A stretch of DNA of 64,000 nt, taken from Puniceicoccus vermicola. GTDB taxonomy: Bacteria > Verrucomicrobiota > Verrucomicrobiia > Opitutales > Puniceicoccaceae. The position numbers and the translations under genes were made by a program. The notes beneath the pieces were generated by a model that worked only from the letters and a program-made list of their open reading frames with translations, was not told where the DNA came from and made no database searches. Positions 35,520 through 44,719 of this stretch are shown one piece after another. The stretch lies in assembly GCF_014230055.1 (NCBI RefSeq), contig NZ_JACHVA010000086.1, forward strand, positions 1 to 64,000. Direction: 5' to 3'. Each line of letters opens with the position of its first letter. The stretch's first letter is position 1.

Positions 35520-35915
35520 TCATCCTCCCGCCCGGACTGGGCGGAAACCTTTGTCGGTCAGGATTTCTTCGGCTTTGTCGCGGCAATCTCCCTGAAGTTG
35601 GAAACCGTCATCGATGGGAACTCCACCGGTGCCCAGTTTCTTTTTCAGCGTATGGAGAAGATCTTCCCGCGAATACCGATCCAAGGTGCGCAAGCCCCGC
35701 AAGGTGGTCACGGTCTTTCCCCCTTTCCCGGATTTCTCCCTCCGGATTTCCACCCGCATGCCCGGCTTTTTCTTCTTTTTGGGCTCAGCGGGAGACGGGG
35801 AGGGTGCTTGCGGCTCGACCTCCGGCAGGCCGGAGGAGTCTAAGCTTCCGAAGGGATTCTCATCGGCGAGAAATCCTTCGGATTCCGTCGAAATCTTCTG
35901 TTTCTTGCGCCCCAT
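35520..35915 (-). CDS. yciH: SUI1/YciH-type translation factor (eIF1-like)
   Basis: The 131-residue protein has a charged, low-complexity N-terminal half with a KKKKK cluster, and a C-terminal SUI1 domain: MRVEIRREKSGKGGKTVTTL, then RGL, LLHTLKKKLGTGGVPIDDG and a final QLQGDCRDKAEEIL. Members of this family resemble eukaryotic eIF1, which checks start-codon fidelity; bacterial YciH may play a similar role under stress. It starts 11 bp after the secA stop on the same strand. Confidence 0.9.
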   Translation of the reverse strand: MGRKKQKISTESEGFLADENPFGSLDSSGLPEVEPQAPSPSPAEPKKKKKPGMRVEIRREKSGKGGKTVTTLRGLRTLDRYSREDLLHTLKKKLGTGGVPIDDGFQLQGDCRDKAEEILTDKGFRPVRAGG

Positions 35916-35926
35916 TCAATGGCTAC

Positions 35927-38900
35927 TTATCGTTTGGCTTCCTGAACGAGTTCCCAGCCCTCGTGCTCGAGGAGGGGTTCGGCTTTCTTGAACTTCATTT
36001 CCCGCTCTTCCCCGTTCTTACGGATTTTCACGGTTTCGTTCCGGCCGATCTTCGGGATCTCGCGACGGATCGTGACCTTAGGAAGAGCCGGAGCTGCTTT
36101 CCGAGCAGTAGGTCTTGGTTGCCCGGCCTGGGCTGCCCGGGCTGCTTGCGCCAAAGTGGACTCGTCAGTATCGGAGGGACCTTGCACGGTGGCCGTTTTC
36201 TGGAGCCGTGCCAGCATTTGCTGGAAGGCCTGCATGTTGGTTGCGGTTCGGAATAGGCCGGTACAAATCTCGTTGCGGAGATTTTCCATCATCTCTTGGA
36301 AGTAGACGAAGGCTTCACTCTTGTACTCGTTGAGCGGGTCCTTTTGCCCATAGCTCCGAAGGCTGACGCTCCGGTTCAATTCTTCCATCTCGGTCAAGTG
36401 ATCTTGCCAGAGACGGTCGATCGAGCGGATGACCACGTAACGTGCCAGACGCTTGAGTTCGTCTTCACCTTCGAGGCCGGCACGCTGCTCAAATGCTTCC
36501 CGGATGCGACGGACAATCTCTTTACCGAGTTCGTCGGTGTTGCTGAAATCCAATTCCTCGGATTTGAGCCCGACGGGGAAGTGGTAATTGACCCAATTGA
36601 TAAAGGTCTCTGCTTCACCTGCGTCCGCATCTCCTTTGCTGCTCTCAGGGGTGACGACGGTGTCGAGGCGCTCGACAATCTCTTCCTCGACCATCTCGAA
36701 GGCGATCTCGGAGGGATTGTCGGAATGGATCGCACCATTGCGCAGTTCGTAAATGATCTCGCGCTGGTGGTTGAGAACATCGTCGAACTGGAGTCGGCGT
36801 TTCCGGATCGAGTAGTTGCGTTGCTCGATCTTTTTCTGGGCATTCTCAATCGACCAGTTAAGGGTCGAGTGGGAAAGTTCTTCTTCATCGCTGAGAGACT
36901 TCTCCAGAATGCGGGAGAGAGGACCTTGATTGGCGAACAATCGCATGAGGTCATCCTCCAGCGAAACAAAGAACTTGCTGGAGCCGGGATCTCCCTGACG
37001 GGCGCAACGTCCACGGAGCTGGCGGTCGATCCGGCGCGATTCGTGCCGTTCGGTGCCGATCACATAGAGGCCGCCTTTCTCCTTTACCCCTTCGCCGAGC
37101 TTGATGTCCGTACCGCGACCCGCCATGTTTGTGGCGATGGTTACGGCGCCGGGACGCCCTGCCTGAGAGACGATCTCCGCTTCTTGTTCGTGGAATTTCG
37201 CATTCAACACGCTGTGCGGGATCGCTGCTCTCTTGAGCATCCGGCTGAGAACTTCGGAAGCTTCCACCGAGGCCGTTCCCACGAGGACCGGCTGTCCCTT
37301 CTTGTGCGCGGCTTCGACTTCCTTGATGACCGCATTGTATTTGGCGCGCCGCGACTTGTAGACGACGTCGTTGATGTCGCTGCGCTGGCAGGGGAGGTGA
37401 GTCGGGATGACCATGACGTCGGCCCGATAGATTTCGTGAAACTCACTGGCTTCGGTCTCGGCCGTCCCCGTCATGCCGCTCAACTTGTTGTAGAGACGGA
37501 AGTAGTTCTGGAGGGTAACCGAAGCGTAGGTCTTCGTTTCCTTCTCAATCTTCACTCCTTCTTTCGCCTCGACAGCGGCGTGAAGCCCATCGCTCCAACG
37601 ACGGCCAGCCATCAAACGTCCGGTGTTCTCGTCAACGATCATTACCTTTCCGTCTTGAACGACGTACTCAGTATCCTTTTCGTAAAGACAATAGGCCCGC
37701 AAAAGTTGACTGATGCAGTGCATCTCTTCGCTGGCTTTCTCAAACTTCTTCTGCGCAGCCTCCTTGGCCTCGCGCTTACCATTGTCGTCGAGTTCCTTAT
37801 TCGCCTCGATCTCCATGAACATCATGGGCAGGTCGGGCAGGACAAAGGCATCCGGTTCATCCGGGTGAAGAAGGTTGCGTCCTTTTTCGGTCAGATCCGC
37901 TTGGTGTTGTTTCTCGTCGATAACGAAGAACAACTCCTCCTTCAGGTGATACCGGCGGGTCTTGTTCATGTCGTTGTTCATTTCGAGATCGAACTTCTCG
38001 AAACGCTTACGAATAGCCGGATTTTCCATCAAGCGCATGAACTGCTTGTTCTTCGGCGCACCTTCGTGGACGAGGAAAAGCTTGGAAATGGTTTCATCGG
38101 AGGTGTCTCCGGCATCGATCCGCTTCTTTGCGTCCGAGACGAGCTCATTGCAGAGTCGTTGTTGGGCGCGGGCGAGCTGCTGAATTCCGGGTTTGAGCTC
38201 GTTGAAGGGCATTTGTCGGTCTTCCTGCGAAGGACCTGAAATGATCAACGGAGTACGGGCCTCATCGATGAGAATGGAGTCCGCTTCATCGATAATGCAG
38301 AAGAAGTGTTCCCGCTGGACCTGATCCTCTTTGCGGGTGGCCATGCCATTGTCGCGGAGATAATCGAATCCAAACTCGGAAGCGGTTCCGTAGGTAATAT
38401 CGCTGCCGTAAGCTGCGCGACGGGTCGTCGGGTCCATCCCGTTTTGGAGGCATCCGCAGGTGAGGCCGAGGAAGTTGTAGAGATGCCCCATCCACTCGGA
38501 GTCACGACGGGCGAGGTAATCATTGACGGTAGCCAGCTGACAATTCTTGCCGCTGATGGCGTTCAGGTAGAGGGGGAGGGTAGCGGTGAGCGTCTTTCCT
38601 TCCCCCGTGGCCATTTCGCAGATGTAGCCGCGGTGCATGGCAATGCCGCCCATCAGCTGGACATCGAAATGGACCATTTCCCATTTCTGCTCGTGGCCGC
38701 ACACATCGACAACATTCCCACAGAGGCGCCGGGCGCCATTCTTCACCGTCGCAAAGGCTTCGGGAAGGAGGTCGTCCAAGGATTCACCGTCCTGGTGGCG
38801 TTGTTTTAGTTCTGCGGTCTTGGCCTGCAGTTGCTCGTCGGTGAGCGACTGATATTCGGTCTCCAGAGAGTTGATCCGGTTGATGAGGACCTGGCTCTTT

Positions 38901-38956
38901 CTTCTAAATTTTCGATAATGGCGACCCGCCAATGATTTGAATACGAGTGAAATCAT
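35927..38956 (-). CDS. secA: preprotein translocase ATPase SecA
   Basis: The 1009-residue motor drives proteins through SecYEG. NBD1 has Walker A in [20 protein letters not shown] and the DEAD-type motif [35 protein letters not shown] is SecA-specific. NBD2 has [30 protein letters not shown] and [16 protein letters not shown]. The C-terminus lacks the usual Cys-rich SEC-C zinc motif. It ends in a basic stretch ([20 protein letters not shown]) and [15 protein letters not shown] instead. Extra insert segments make it longer than the ~900-residue E. coli protein. The start lies 29 bp after UXS. Confidence 0.96.
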   Translation of the reverse strand: MISLVFKSLAGRHYRKFRRKSQVLINRINSLETEYQSLTDEQLQAKTAELKQRHQDGESLDDLLPEAFATVKNGARRLCGNVVDVCGHEQKWEMVHFDVQLMGGIAMHRGYICEMATGEGKTLTATLPLYLNAISGKNCQLATVNDYLARRDSEWMGHLYNFLGLTCGCLQNGMDPTTRRAAYGSDITYGTASEFGFDYLRDNGMATRKEDQVQREHFFCIIDEADSILIDEARTPLIISGPSQEDRQMPFNELKPGIQQLARAQQRLCNELVSDAKKRIDAGDTSDETISKLFLVHEGAPKNKQFMRLMENPAIRKRFEKFDLEMNNDMNKTRRYHLKEELFFVIDEKQHQADLTEKGRNLLHPDEPDAFVLPDLPMMFMEIEANKELDDNGKREAKEAAQKKFEKASEEMHCISQLLRAYCLYEKDTEYVVQDGKVMIVDENTGRLMAGRRWSDGLHAAVEAKEGVKIEKETKTYASVTLQNYFRLYNKLSGMTGTAETEASEFHEIYRADVMVIPTHLPCQRSDINDVVYKSRRAKYNAVIKEVEAAHKKGQPVLVGTASVEASEVLSRMLKRAAIPHSVLNAKFHEQEAEIVSQAGRPGAVTIATNMAGRGTDIKLGEGVKEKGGLYVIGTERHESRRIDRQLRGRCARQGDPGSSKFFVSLEDDLMRLFANQGPLSRILEKSLSDEEELSHSTLNWSIENAQKKIEQRNYSIRKRRLQFDDVLNHQREIIYELRNGAIHSDNPSEIAFEMVEEEIVERLDTVVTPESSKGDADAGEAETFINWVNYHFPVGLKSEELDFSNTDELGKEIVRRIREAFEQRAGLEGEDELKRLARYVVIRSIDRLWQDHLTEMEELNRSVSLRSYGQKDPLNEYKSEAFVYFQEMMENLRNEICTGLFRTATNMQAFQQMLARLQKTATVQGPSDTDESTLAQAARAAQAGQPRPTARKAAPALPKVTIRREIPKIGRNETVKIRKNGEEREMKFKKAEPLLEHEGWELVQEAKR

Positions 38957-38985
38957 AAAAAGGTTTTTTTGATTGGATCGCTTCC

Positions 38986-39924
38986 TTAGGACTCTTCGGA
39001 AAGAAGGTCCCGGAAGTAGGCGATAGTCTTTTCCAGACCTTCGCGAAGTTGAACTTTGGGCTCCCAGCCCAATTTCTCACGGGCGACATCGATGATCGGC
39101 TGGCGTTGCATCGGGTCGTCGGCGGGAAGGGGTTGCTGGATCAATTTCGACTGGCATCCGGTCAATTCGATAACCAGTTCCGCCAGTTCCCGAATGGTAA
39201 ACTCATTGGGATTGCCGATGTTGACCGGCCCGGTGATCTCGTCCTGATCCATCAGGCGGAGGAATCCTTCGATCAGGTCGTCTACGTAGCAGAAAGAACG
39301 AGTCTGTTGTCCGTCACCGTAAATGGTGATGTCTTGGCCCTGTAGAGCTTGGACAATGAAGTTGGAGACCACCCGACCGTCGTTCGGGAGCATCCGAGGT
39401 CCGTAGGTGTTGAAAATCCGTACGACGCGGATTTCGACGCCGTTCTGACGGTGGTAGTCAAAGAACAGGGTCTCGGCGCAGCGCTTGCCCTCATCGTAAC
39501 AGGCGCGGGGACCGATCGGGTTGACGTTCCCACGATAGCTTTCCGGTTGCGGATGGACCGTTGGGTCGCCGTAAACTTCCGAGGTCGAAGCCTGAAAAAT
39601 CCGCGCATTGACCCGTTTGGCCAGACCCAGCGAATTGATCGCTCCCATGACCGATGTTTTAACGGTCTTGATCGGGTTGTGCTGGTAGTGGACCGGCGAG
39701 GCTGGACAGGCGAGATTGAAAATCCGATCAACCTCAAACTTAAACGGGTCGACAACATCGTGGCGCACCATCTCGAAGAGAGGATGGCTCCGGAGGTGAC
39801 CGATATTGCGCTTTCTGCCTGTGAAATAGTTATCCAAGCAGATTACTTCATCGCCGCGCTCTAGCAGCCGTTCACACAAATGACTGCCGAGAAATCCGGC
39901 TCCTCCAGTAACGAGAACTCTCAT
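38986..39924 (-). CDS. uxs: UDP-glucuronate decarboxylase (UDP-xylose synthase)
   Basis: The 312-residue extended short-chain dehydrogenase has [32 protein letters not shown] and [20 protein letters not shown], all UXS-typical. The catalytic Ser/Tyr/Lys region is [20 protein letters not shown] and [38 protein letters not shown] and [20 protein letters not shown] follow. It oxidatively decarboxylates UDP-glucuronate to UDP-xylose, the product of the UGDH reaction encoded at 18.6 kb. It precedes secA by 29 bp but is functionally unrelated to it. Confidence 0.93.
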   Translation of the reverse strand: MRVLVTGGAGFLGSHLCERLLERGDEVICLDNYFTGRKRNIGHLRSHPLFEMVRHDVVDPFKFEVDRIFNLACPASPVHYQHNPIKTVKTSVMGAINSLGLAKRVNARIFQASTSEVYGDPTVHPQPESYRGNVNPIGPRACYDEGKRCAETLFFDYHRQNGVEIRVVRIFNTYGPRMLPNDGRVVSNFIVQALQGQDITIYGDGQQTRSFCYVDDLIEGFLRLMDQDEITGPVNIGNPNEFTIRELAELVIELTGCQSKLIQQPLPADDPMQRQPIIDVAREKLGWEPKVQLREGLEKTIAYFRDLLSEES

Positions 39925-40094
39925 ATTTAAATCGTAAAAAACTCTATCAAAGCGGTTTTTGGCTTTGTTTTCAACCCATATACCGTCGATTCGCTCGCGA
40001 ATTTGCCCCAGCCCCTAATTCTCCGGATCAGACAATGTTTTCCGAGACGGACTCTTTCGACAATCGGGCCCTACTGCAGTTCGTTTTAGTTTCC

Positions 40095-42590
40095 TCAGCG
40101 AAACTCCAAACGACGCATCTGGTGGATCGGGATCGGGGGTAGGGAGTCGAGATTGGTGGAGGGAGGGGTCTTTTGCAGGTGTCGCCAGGCTTCGTCCCTC
40201 AGTTCAATCCACCGATCCCAGGCAAAGTCGGGAGAGTGGACAATTTGGCGCAGAATCGCCCTCCACTCGAGAACAGCCCGCTGCATGTCCCCAGCCCGCA
40301 CTTGGTCCGTTTCAAACTCATGGGCCTTGCGATGGTCGAGAACGATGGCGGCGACCACCTCCGCGGCCCCTTCACCATACTCGGTGGGAACCCCCCGTTT
40401 GAGGTATCCCGGAATCGTGCGCCACCCGTAGAGCAGTCGACTCAGATCTCCCAGGCGCCCATTGGCATGAGGCAATTCTTCAAACCGATGTCCGGCCCGC
40501 AAGTTCGCGAGTTGGAAGATGAGCTCGGAAATTTCAAAGGAGGGATCCTCGAGCCCGGCGGCGATTGCGAGGCCCTCTCCTTGGCTGAAAAAGCTGAAAA
40601 TGACTCCTCGCCGAGTCGGACGGAAGCGGGAGTCGATCAGGCCGAGATCGAGCCAGTTCCGGGCGGGGCGCCGGGGCTTGTCATCCATCTTCCCTCCGAG
40701 CGCCATCTTCATGTCGGGCTGGTCGTCGACTAGCTTTTCTTCCATCGGCGGATTGATCAGGGCGCGCTGAGAGGAATCGATCCGGCAGAAGGCTACCGCT
40801 TCGGAATAGTCGAGATAAACGCGCACCTCGTCTCGATGCTCTTCCCAGCGGATTGGCACTCCGCCACTGGTCATTCTCGCCATACGGGGGAGGTATGTGG
40901 ATTCCAGAACATCGAGAGGGCAGTGTGACGCCGGTTTCGGATAGTCCTGATGCTCTGCCCAATCCTTTTGCAACAATTTCCGGAAGCTCTTGGTCAAGTC
41001 GAGATTACGATGTCCCTCTTCGCGGGGAAACAGAGCCACGACCATCATCCGCCCGTATTTCAAAGGTTGGCTTTGAGGGATCCGACAGAGGGTGCCGAAG
41101 CGGACGGCTTTGAGAACCTCTGGAGAGGAAATGGCGGGGATCCACTTGCGGCCGTTGAAGAAATACGCTTCTCCGAGAGCGATCTGGCGTTTCTTGCCCA
41201 GCCGCTCCCATTCGCCGTCCAGGTTTTTCATTTCCACCCGCCGAGTGGCACCTCCTGAGGTAAGTTGCTCCTTTGGATGGCCGAAGCGCAGAGGGAGTTC
41301 TTCCCTGAGCCCGAGATTCAGTTTACCGGCGCTGAGAAAACGTCGGTTCAAATCCTCCAATTCCCGGCGGGGGTCGATCCCCATCGCGGAACTGGCCTGC
41401 AGGGTCGTTAAGCAAGCCTGCCAATCGATCCTCCGATTGGGGGCGAGATCGACGCTGCGGCCATCGCGCAGGCGGGGTTTGTCCGCGCCGGTGAGAATAT
41501 AGCCGACTGGGTCGATTCCCCGACGGCCTGCGCGGCCAAACATTTGCAGAAGTTCATCCGAACGAATACGTCGAACTTCCTCCCCGAAGCGATAGTGGGT
41601 TTCAGTGACCAGCACCGAGCGCATGGAAAAATTGATTCCGGCGGCGAGACCAGTGGTCGCCACAATCACCCGGAGCTGCCCCAGCTTGGCCAGTGGCTCG
41701 ATGATTCCGGCCCTCAGCGCGTAGTCCAAACCGCTGTGGTGGTAAGCGATTCGCCGAGAGAGAAGTTTGCGGAAAGGGCCCCGAACCAGAGAATTTTGCT
41801 CGGAAGTCAACTCGAGGGGTTCACAAGGAGGAAGCGTTACGGCAAGACGTTTGGCGATTTCCTCCGCGACTTGGCGCTGGGGGGCGAAAATGAGAATCGG
41901 GCCGAGTCCAGCCGCGAGGGCCTTGGCGATGCGACGGGGCCAGTATCCACGCACCCCTTGGGGAACTTTTTGCCGCAGGGCATCGAGATTTACCTCCTCC
42001 TGAGGAACGGGACGTTCGGCACACTGTACGAGCTCCACCTTGCGGCCGAGGCGCCGGAGCCAATCGGCAATCAGACCAGGGTTCGACGTGCTTCCGCTCA
42101 GGAGGAGGAGCTGCGTTTCGGGAGGAGCGCTGGCGATCGCCAACTCGTAGTGAAGCCCTCGGAGAGGGTCGTTGAGCATTTGATATTCGTCGATGACCAG
42201 CAGCTCCGGTCCTTCGCCACGGAGCAAAGCGTGTCGCTGGGTCTCGAGAGTCGCTACGACCACCGGGGCGGCGAGATTGTCGGCGAGGTCTCCTGTGGCG
42301 ATCCCGACATTCCACCCACGCGTCCGCCACTCCATTAACTTATCGTTGGCCAAGGCCCGGGTGGGAACGGTGTAAACCGCCTTCCGAATCGCGCCCTTCT
42401 GGACCAATTGCTCAAAGACAAACGTCTTGCCAGCACCGGTCGGAGCATCGACGACGACATCCGACCCCGATTGTAAAAACCGGATGGCGTCCTGTTGCCA
42501 GATATCCGGAATGAGGAGGTGGTCTTCCGAGGACACCCTCGACGCGGAAGCCGGAAACTCAAACTGCCGGCCTTGAATCGATCCGCTCAT
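40095..42590 (-). CDS. Ski2-like superfamily II helicase with DEYQ box
   Basis: The 831-residue protein has Walker A VDAPTGAGKTFVFEQLV, a motif II that reads LLVIDEYQML (DEYQ rather than DEVH/DEAH), and LLLLSGSTSNP as motif III. The RecA2 domain has IAYHHSGLDYALRAG, VIVATTGLAAGINFSMRSV and QMFGRAGRRG, the Ski2/Hel308 type. The last ~400 residues have no domain I can name. An RNA or DNA unwinding role is expected; the target is unknown. It is divergent from the pseudopilin gene, and no partner gene is in the same operon. Confidence 0.85.
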   Translation of the reverse strand: MSGSIQGRQFEFPASASRVSSEDHLLIPDIWQQDAIRFLQSGSDVVVDAPTGAGKTFVFEQLVQKGAIRKAVYTVPTRALANDKLMEWRTRGWNVGIATGDLADNLAAPVVVATLETQRHALLRGEGPELLVIDEYQMLNDPLRGLHYELAIASAPPETQLLLLSGSTSNPGLIADWLRRLGRKVELVQCAERPVPQEEVNLDALRQKVPQGVRGYWPRRIAKALAAGLGPILIFAPQRQVAEEIAKRLAVTLPPCEPLELTSEQNSLVRGPFRKLLSRRIAYHHSGLDYALRAGIIEPLAKLGQLRVIVATTGLAAGINFSMRSVLVTETHYRFGEEVRRIRSDELLQMFGRAGRRGIDPVGYILTGADKPRLRDGRSVDLAPNRRIDWQACLTTLQASSAMGIDPRRELEDLNRRFLSAGKLNLGLREELPLRFGHPKEQLTSGGATRRVEMKNLDGEWERLGKKRQIALGEAYFFNGRKWIPAISSPEVLKAVRFGTLCRIPQSQPLKYGRMMVVALFPREEGHRNLDLTKSFRKLLQKDWAEHQDYPKPASHCPLDVLESTYLPRMARMTSGGVPIRWEEHRDEVRVYLDYSEAVAFCRIDSSQRALINPPMEEKLVDDQPDMKMALGGKMDDKPRRPARNWLDLGLIDSRFRPTRRGVIFSFFSQGEGLAIAAGLEDPSFEISELIFQLANLRAGHRFEELPHANGRLGDLSRLLYGWRTIPGYLKRGVPTEYGEGAAEVVAAIVLDHRKAHEFETDQVRAGDMQRAVLEWRAILRQIVHSPDFAWDRWIELRDEAWRHLQKTPPSTNLDSLPPIPIHQMRRLEFR

Positions 42591-42730
42591 CGCTTTTAGA
42601 GGGTGGGGGCGAACTCTCGGTTTGGCAAGTGGGATTCACCAAAATTGAAGCCGTTTCGTAGGAGGTTGCGGCCTCGAAATCAGCGCGGAAAGGGATTTCC
42701 TTTTCAGGGGAATTCACCTAGAAGAGGACT

Positions 42731-43243
42731 GTGCAGAGGAAACCGCATCCAGCAAAGGGAGGATTTACCCTCATCGAGATTCTCCTCGTGATCGCTCTCA
42801 TCGGTCTCTTGAGCGGATTCCTTCTCATGGATTGGGGAAATGTTGCCGATTCCTTTGGGCGCCGCGGCTGGAAGCAGTCGATGGAGGAGTCCTTTCGTCG
42901 GGCTCATTTTCTCGCCGAGACCGAAAATCGAAGGATTCGCCTGCGGTTCGACCCGGAGGAGCAACTCATGATCCTCGAGGACGCCGAAACTGGAAATCAG
43001 ATCGAAACAACCTCCCTCAACGGGGTAGAGAGTATCCGGCGTGTGGGGGGCGCGTCCTTAGGAAGAGGACTGGGGGAATTGCGCAGAGAACCATTTTTTG
43101 CGGTCCAATTTGGACGGGACGGGTCCGCGGAACCCCTTTATTTCGAAGTAATTCGCAATGGAGACCGCTCGATCTTCCAGAATCACCCGTTTTCGGGACG
43201 TTTATTGGGAGAGGATGAAGAAATCGGGCCGCTGATCCGTTAG
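42731..43243 (+). CDS. type II secretion/type IV pilus-like pseudopilin (GspH-like)
   Basis: The 170-residue product starts at a GTG with AGAGG just upstream. It has a prepilin peptidase site: KGGFTLIEILLVIALIGLLS, cleaved after the Gly-Gly and methylated at Phe, followed by the hydrophobic alpha helix. The rest is a beta-rich pilin head of the GspH/FimT size. No other secretin, ATPase or pilin gene is adjacent, so it is an orphan here. It lies divergent from the helicase gene and is followed by a strong terminator. Confidence 0.82.
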   Translation: MQRKPHPAKGGFTLIEILLVIALIGLLSGFLLMDWGNVADSFGRRGWKQSMEESFRRAHFLAETENRRIRLRFDPEEQLMILEDAETGNQIETTSLNGVESIRRVGGASLGRGLGELRREPFFAVQFGRDGSAEPLYFEVIRNGDRSIFQNHPFSGRLLGEDEEIGPLIR

Positions 43244-43342
43244 AAGAAAGTAAAATCGCCAGGTTTTCCCATAAAAATTCCGAATACCCCTCATTAATCT
43301 GAGTTTATTTGAACGAAATCCCGTCTCCACGGGTCTTACCCT

Positions 43343-43438
43343 ATGAAACCAACTTTTAACCGAGTTGTTCATCGTTTCAGTTTAGTTTGTTTTGTGCTCA
43401 AGCGCCCCACCACGTTGGTGGGGCGCTTTTGTGTATAG
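43343..43438 (+). CDS. possible 31-codon ORF or small RNA ahead of a terminator
   Basis: From the ATG at 43343 a 31-codon frame (begins MKPTFNRVVHRF) runs to TAG at 43438, through the terminator hairpin. A real protein would have to be read through that hairpin, so a short non-coding RNA, or simply the 3' end of the pseudopilin transcript, is more likely. There is no clear ribosome-binding site. Listed because it fills the gap 43244-43400. Confidence 0.15.
   Translation: MKPTFNRVVHRFSLVCFVLKRPTTLVGRFCV
43401..43430 (+). terminator. strong intrinsic terminator
   Basis: AGCGCCCCACCA (43401-43412), loop CGT and TGGTGGGGCGCT (43416-43427) form a perfect 12 bp stem followed by TTTT. It lies about 160 bp after the pseudopilin stop. 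Its stem is symmetric, but the T-run marks the plus strand. Confidence 0.85.
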
Positions 43439-43440
43439 AG

Positions 43441-43700
43441 CGTTCTCGCGTGACTTCAGTCGTGCGACTCCTGGGGCAGGAAACGTTCCCTAGAGAACCG
43501 AAACCTTATTGCGAGGCCGCAACCTCTCGGATCTCGGTCGCCGTGGGCAAGTATGCCGAATGACTAAAGTCAATCGGGAACGATTTTTGTTCTCGGATGA
43601 CTTTAGTCGTGCGACTCCCACGTCGGGAAACGTTCCCCAGAGATCCGAAACATCGCGGCGAGGCCGCAACCTCCCCGGATCGCAGGTAACTGAGCTCAGC
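43441..43700 (+). repeat. two copies of the ~145 bp GACTTTAGTC repeat
   Basis: GACTTCAGTCGTGCGACTCC at 43452 and GACTTTAGTCGTGCGACTCC at 43599 are 147 bp apart. Both are followed by a G-rich piece and GGGAAACGTTCCC or AGGAAACGTTCCC. Between them lies the array phrase GACTAAAGTCAATCGGGAAC. This matches the array at 46128-46693 in orientation and period. The gap to 43793 has no gene. Confidence 0.75.
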
Positions 43701-43792
43701 ATCTCTGTGTAGAGGGGGCGTCTCCAAGCGAGAGGCACGACAAGTGCAGAAGTTTCGTCACGAAATGATCTCATTTTACACGGCCTTTCCCG

Positions 43793-44406
43793 GAGCGCAG
43801 TGCTTCAGTCTGCGTTTTCGGAGCGTTCTTCTGCGCACGCACGCAGGCTTAAAGCTTCGACCAACAAAAAGTAGCCGCTCAGCTTTAGCTGTGCGGTCTA
43901 GCGGTTACGAAAGGCCCTTCAGTGTTCCGACCGAACAGACGCGATGGGGGCAGCTGAAGCTACTCCCCTACGAAAAGTAGCCGCTCAGCTTTAGCTGTGC
44001 GGTCCCGCGGTTACGAAAGGCCCTCCAAGGTTCCGACCGAACAGACGTGATGGGGCAGCTGAAGCTACTCCCCTACGAAAAGTAGCCGCTCAGCTTTAGC
44101 TGTGCGGTCCCGCGGTTACGAAAGGCCCTTCAGGGTTCCGACCGAACAGACGTGATGGGGCAGCTGAAGCTACTCCCCTACGAAAAGTAGCCGCTCAGCT
44201 TTAGCTGCGCGGTCCCGCGTTTACGAAAGGCCCTCCAAGGTTCCGACCGAGCAGACGCGATGGGGGCAGCTGAAGCTACTCCCCTACGAAAAGTAGCCGC
44301 TCAGCTTTAGCGGCGCGGTCTCGCGATCACGGAAGGTCTTCCCAGTAGGCTCAGTCCGAGAAATGCGCCATAGCAAATCGCAATCGCGGGCTAAAGCACC
44401 GCGCTC
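43793..44406. repeat. tandem hairpin array 2, five ~105 bp units bounded by 22 bp imperfect terminal inverted repeats
   Basis: The element starts GAGCGCAGTGCTTCAGTCTG (43793) and ends with the reverse complement of GAGCGCGGTGCTTTAGCCCG (ending at 44406). The 22 bp termini differ at four positions, all transitions. Inside, GTAGCCGCTCAGCTTTAGC recurs at 43871, 43977, 44082, 44187 and 44293 (spacing 105-106 bp). Each unit has two hairpins in opposite orientation, around AGCTTTAGCT and CAGCTGAAGCT. The leader matches array 1 at 33235. No protein is supported inside. The last copy's tail differs from the others and resembles array 1 units. Confidence 0.85.
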
Positions 44407-44539
44407 ACTCAATCTCTCCGGGGTGTCCTCTCAAGATGGCTGCGATTGCCAGTGAAGTTCCTGCTCTTCTGGTTGGTGTCAGCTCTGGTCCCCATGCAAC
44501 AAGAACCCTCGTGAATCGTCTCGAAGCAATAAGAATGGC

Positions 44540-44700
44540 GGTAATCTCCCGAGTCTCGGTCGCCGAGGGCGGGTTCGCCGAATGACTGAAGTCAATCGGG
44601 AACGGTTTTCGTTCTCGCATGACTTTAGTAGTGCGACTCCTACGGCGGGAAACGTTCCCCTGAGATCCGAAACATCCCGGCGAGGCCGTAACTGGTTTTC
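44540..44700 (+). repeat. one copy of the ~145 bp GACTTTAGTC repeat
   Basis: The phrase GACTGAAGTCAATCGGGAAC, then GTTCTCGCATGACTTTAGTA, GGGAAACGTTCCC and AGATCCGAAACATC follow the same order as at 43441-43700. It lies directly before the rmuC stop, in the gap of convergent genes. Confidence 0.7.
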
Positions 44701-44719
44701 GGCTGTTCTGCTGAAGACC

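Noticed and set aside
36296-38239. 647-residue plus-strand open frame
   Set aside because: It lies entirely antisense to secA, whose motifs are intact; long shadows arise opposite GC-rich genes.
33235-44406. CRISPR array interpretation of the ~105-110 bp tandem arrays
   Set aside because: The whole unit is conserved, with no unique spacers, and the period is far longer than a CRISPR repeat-spacer; no cas gene is present.
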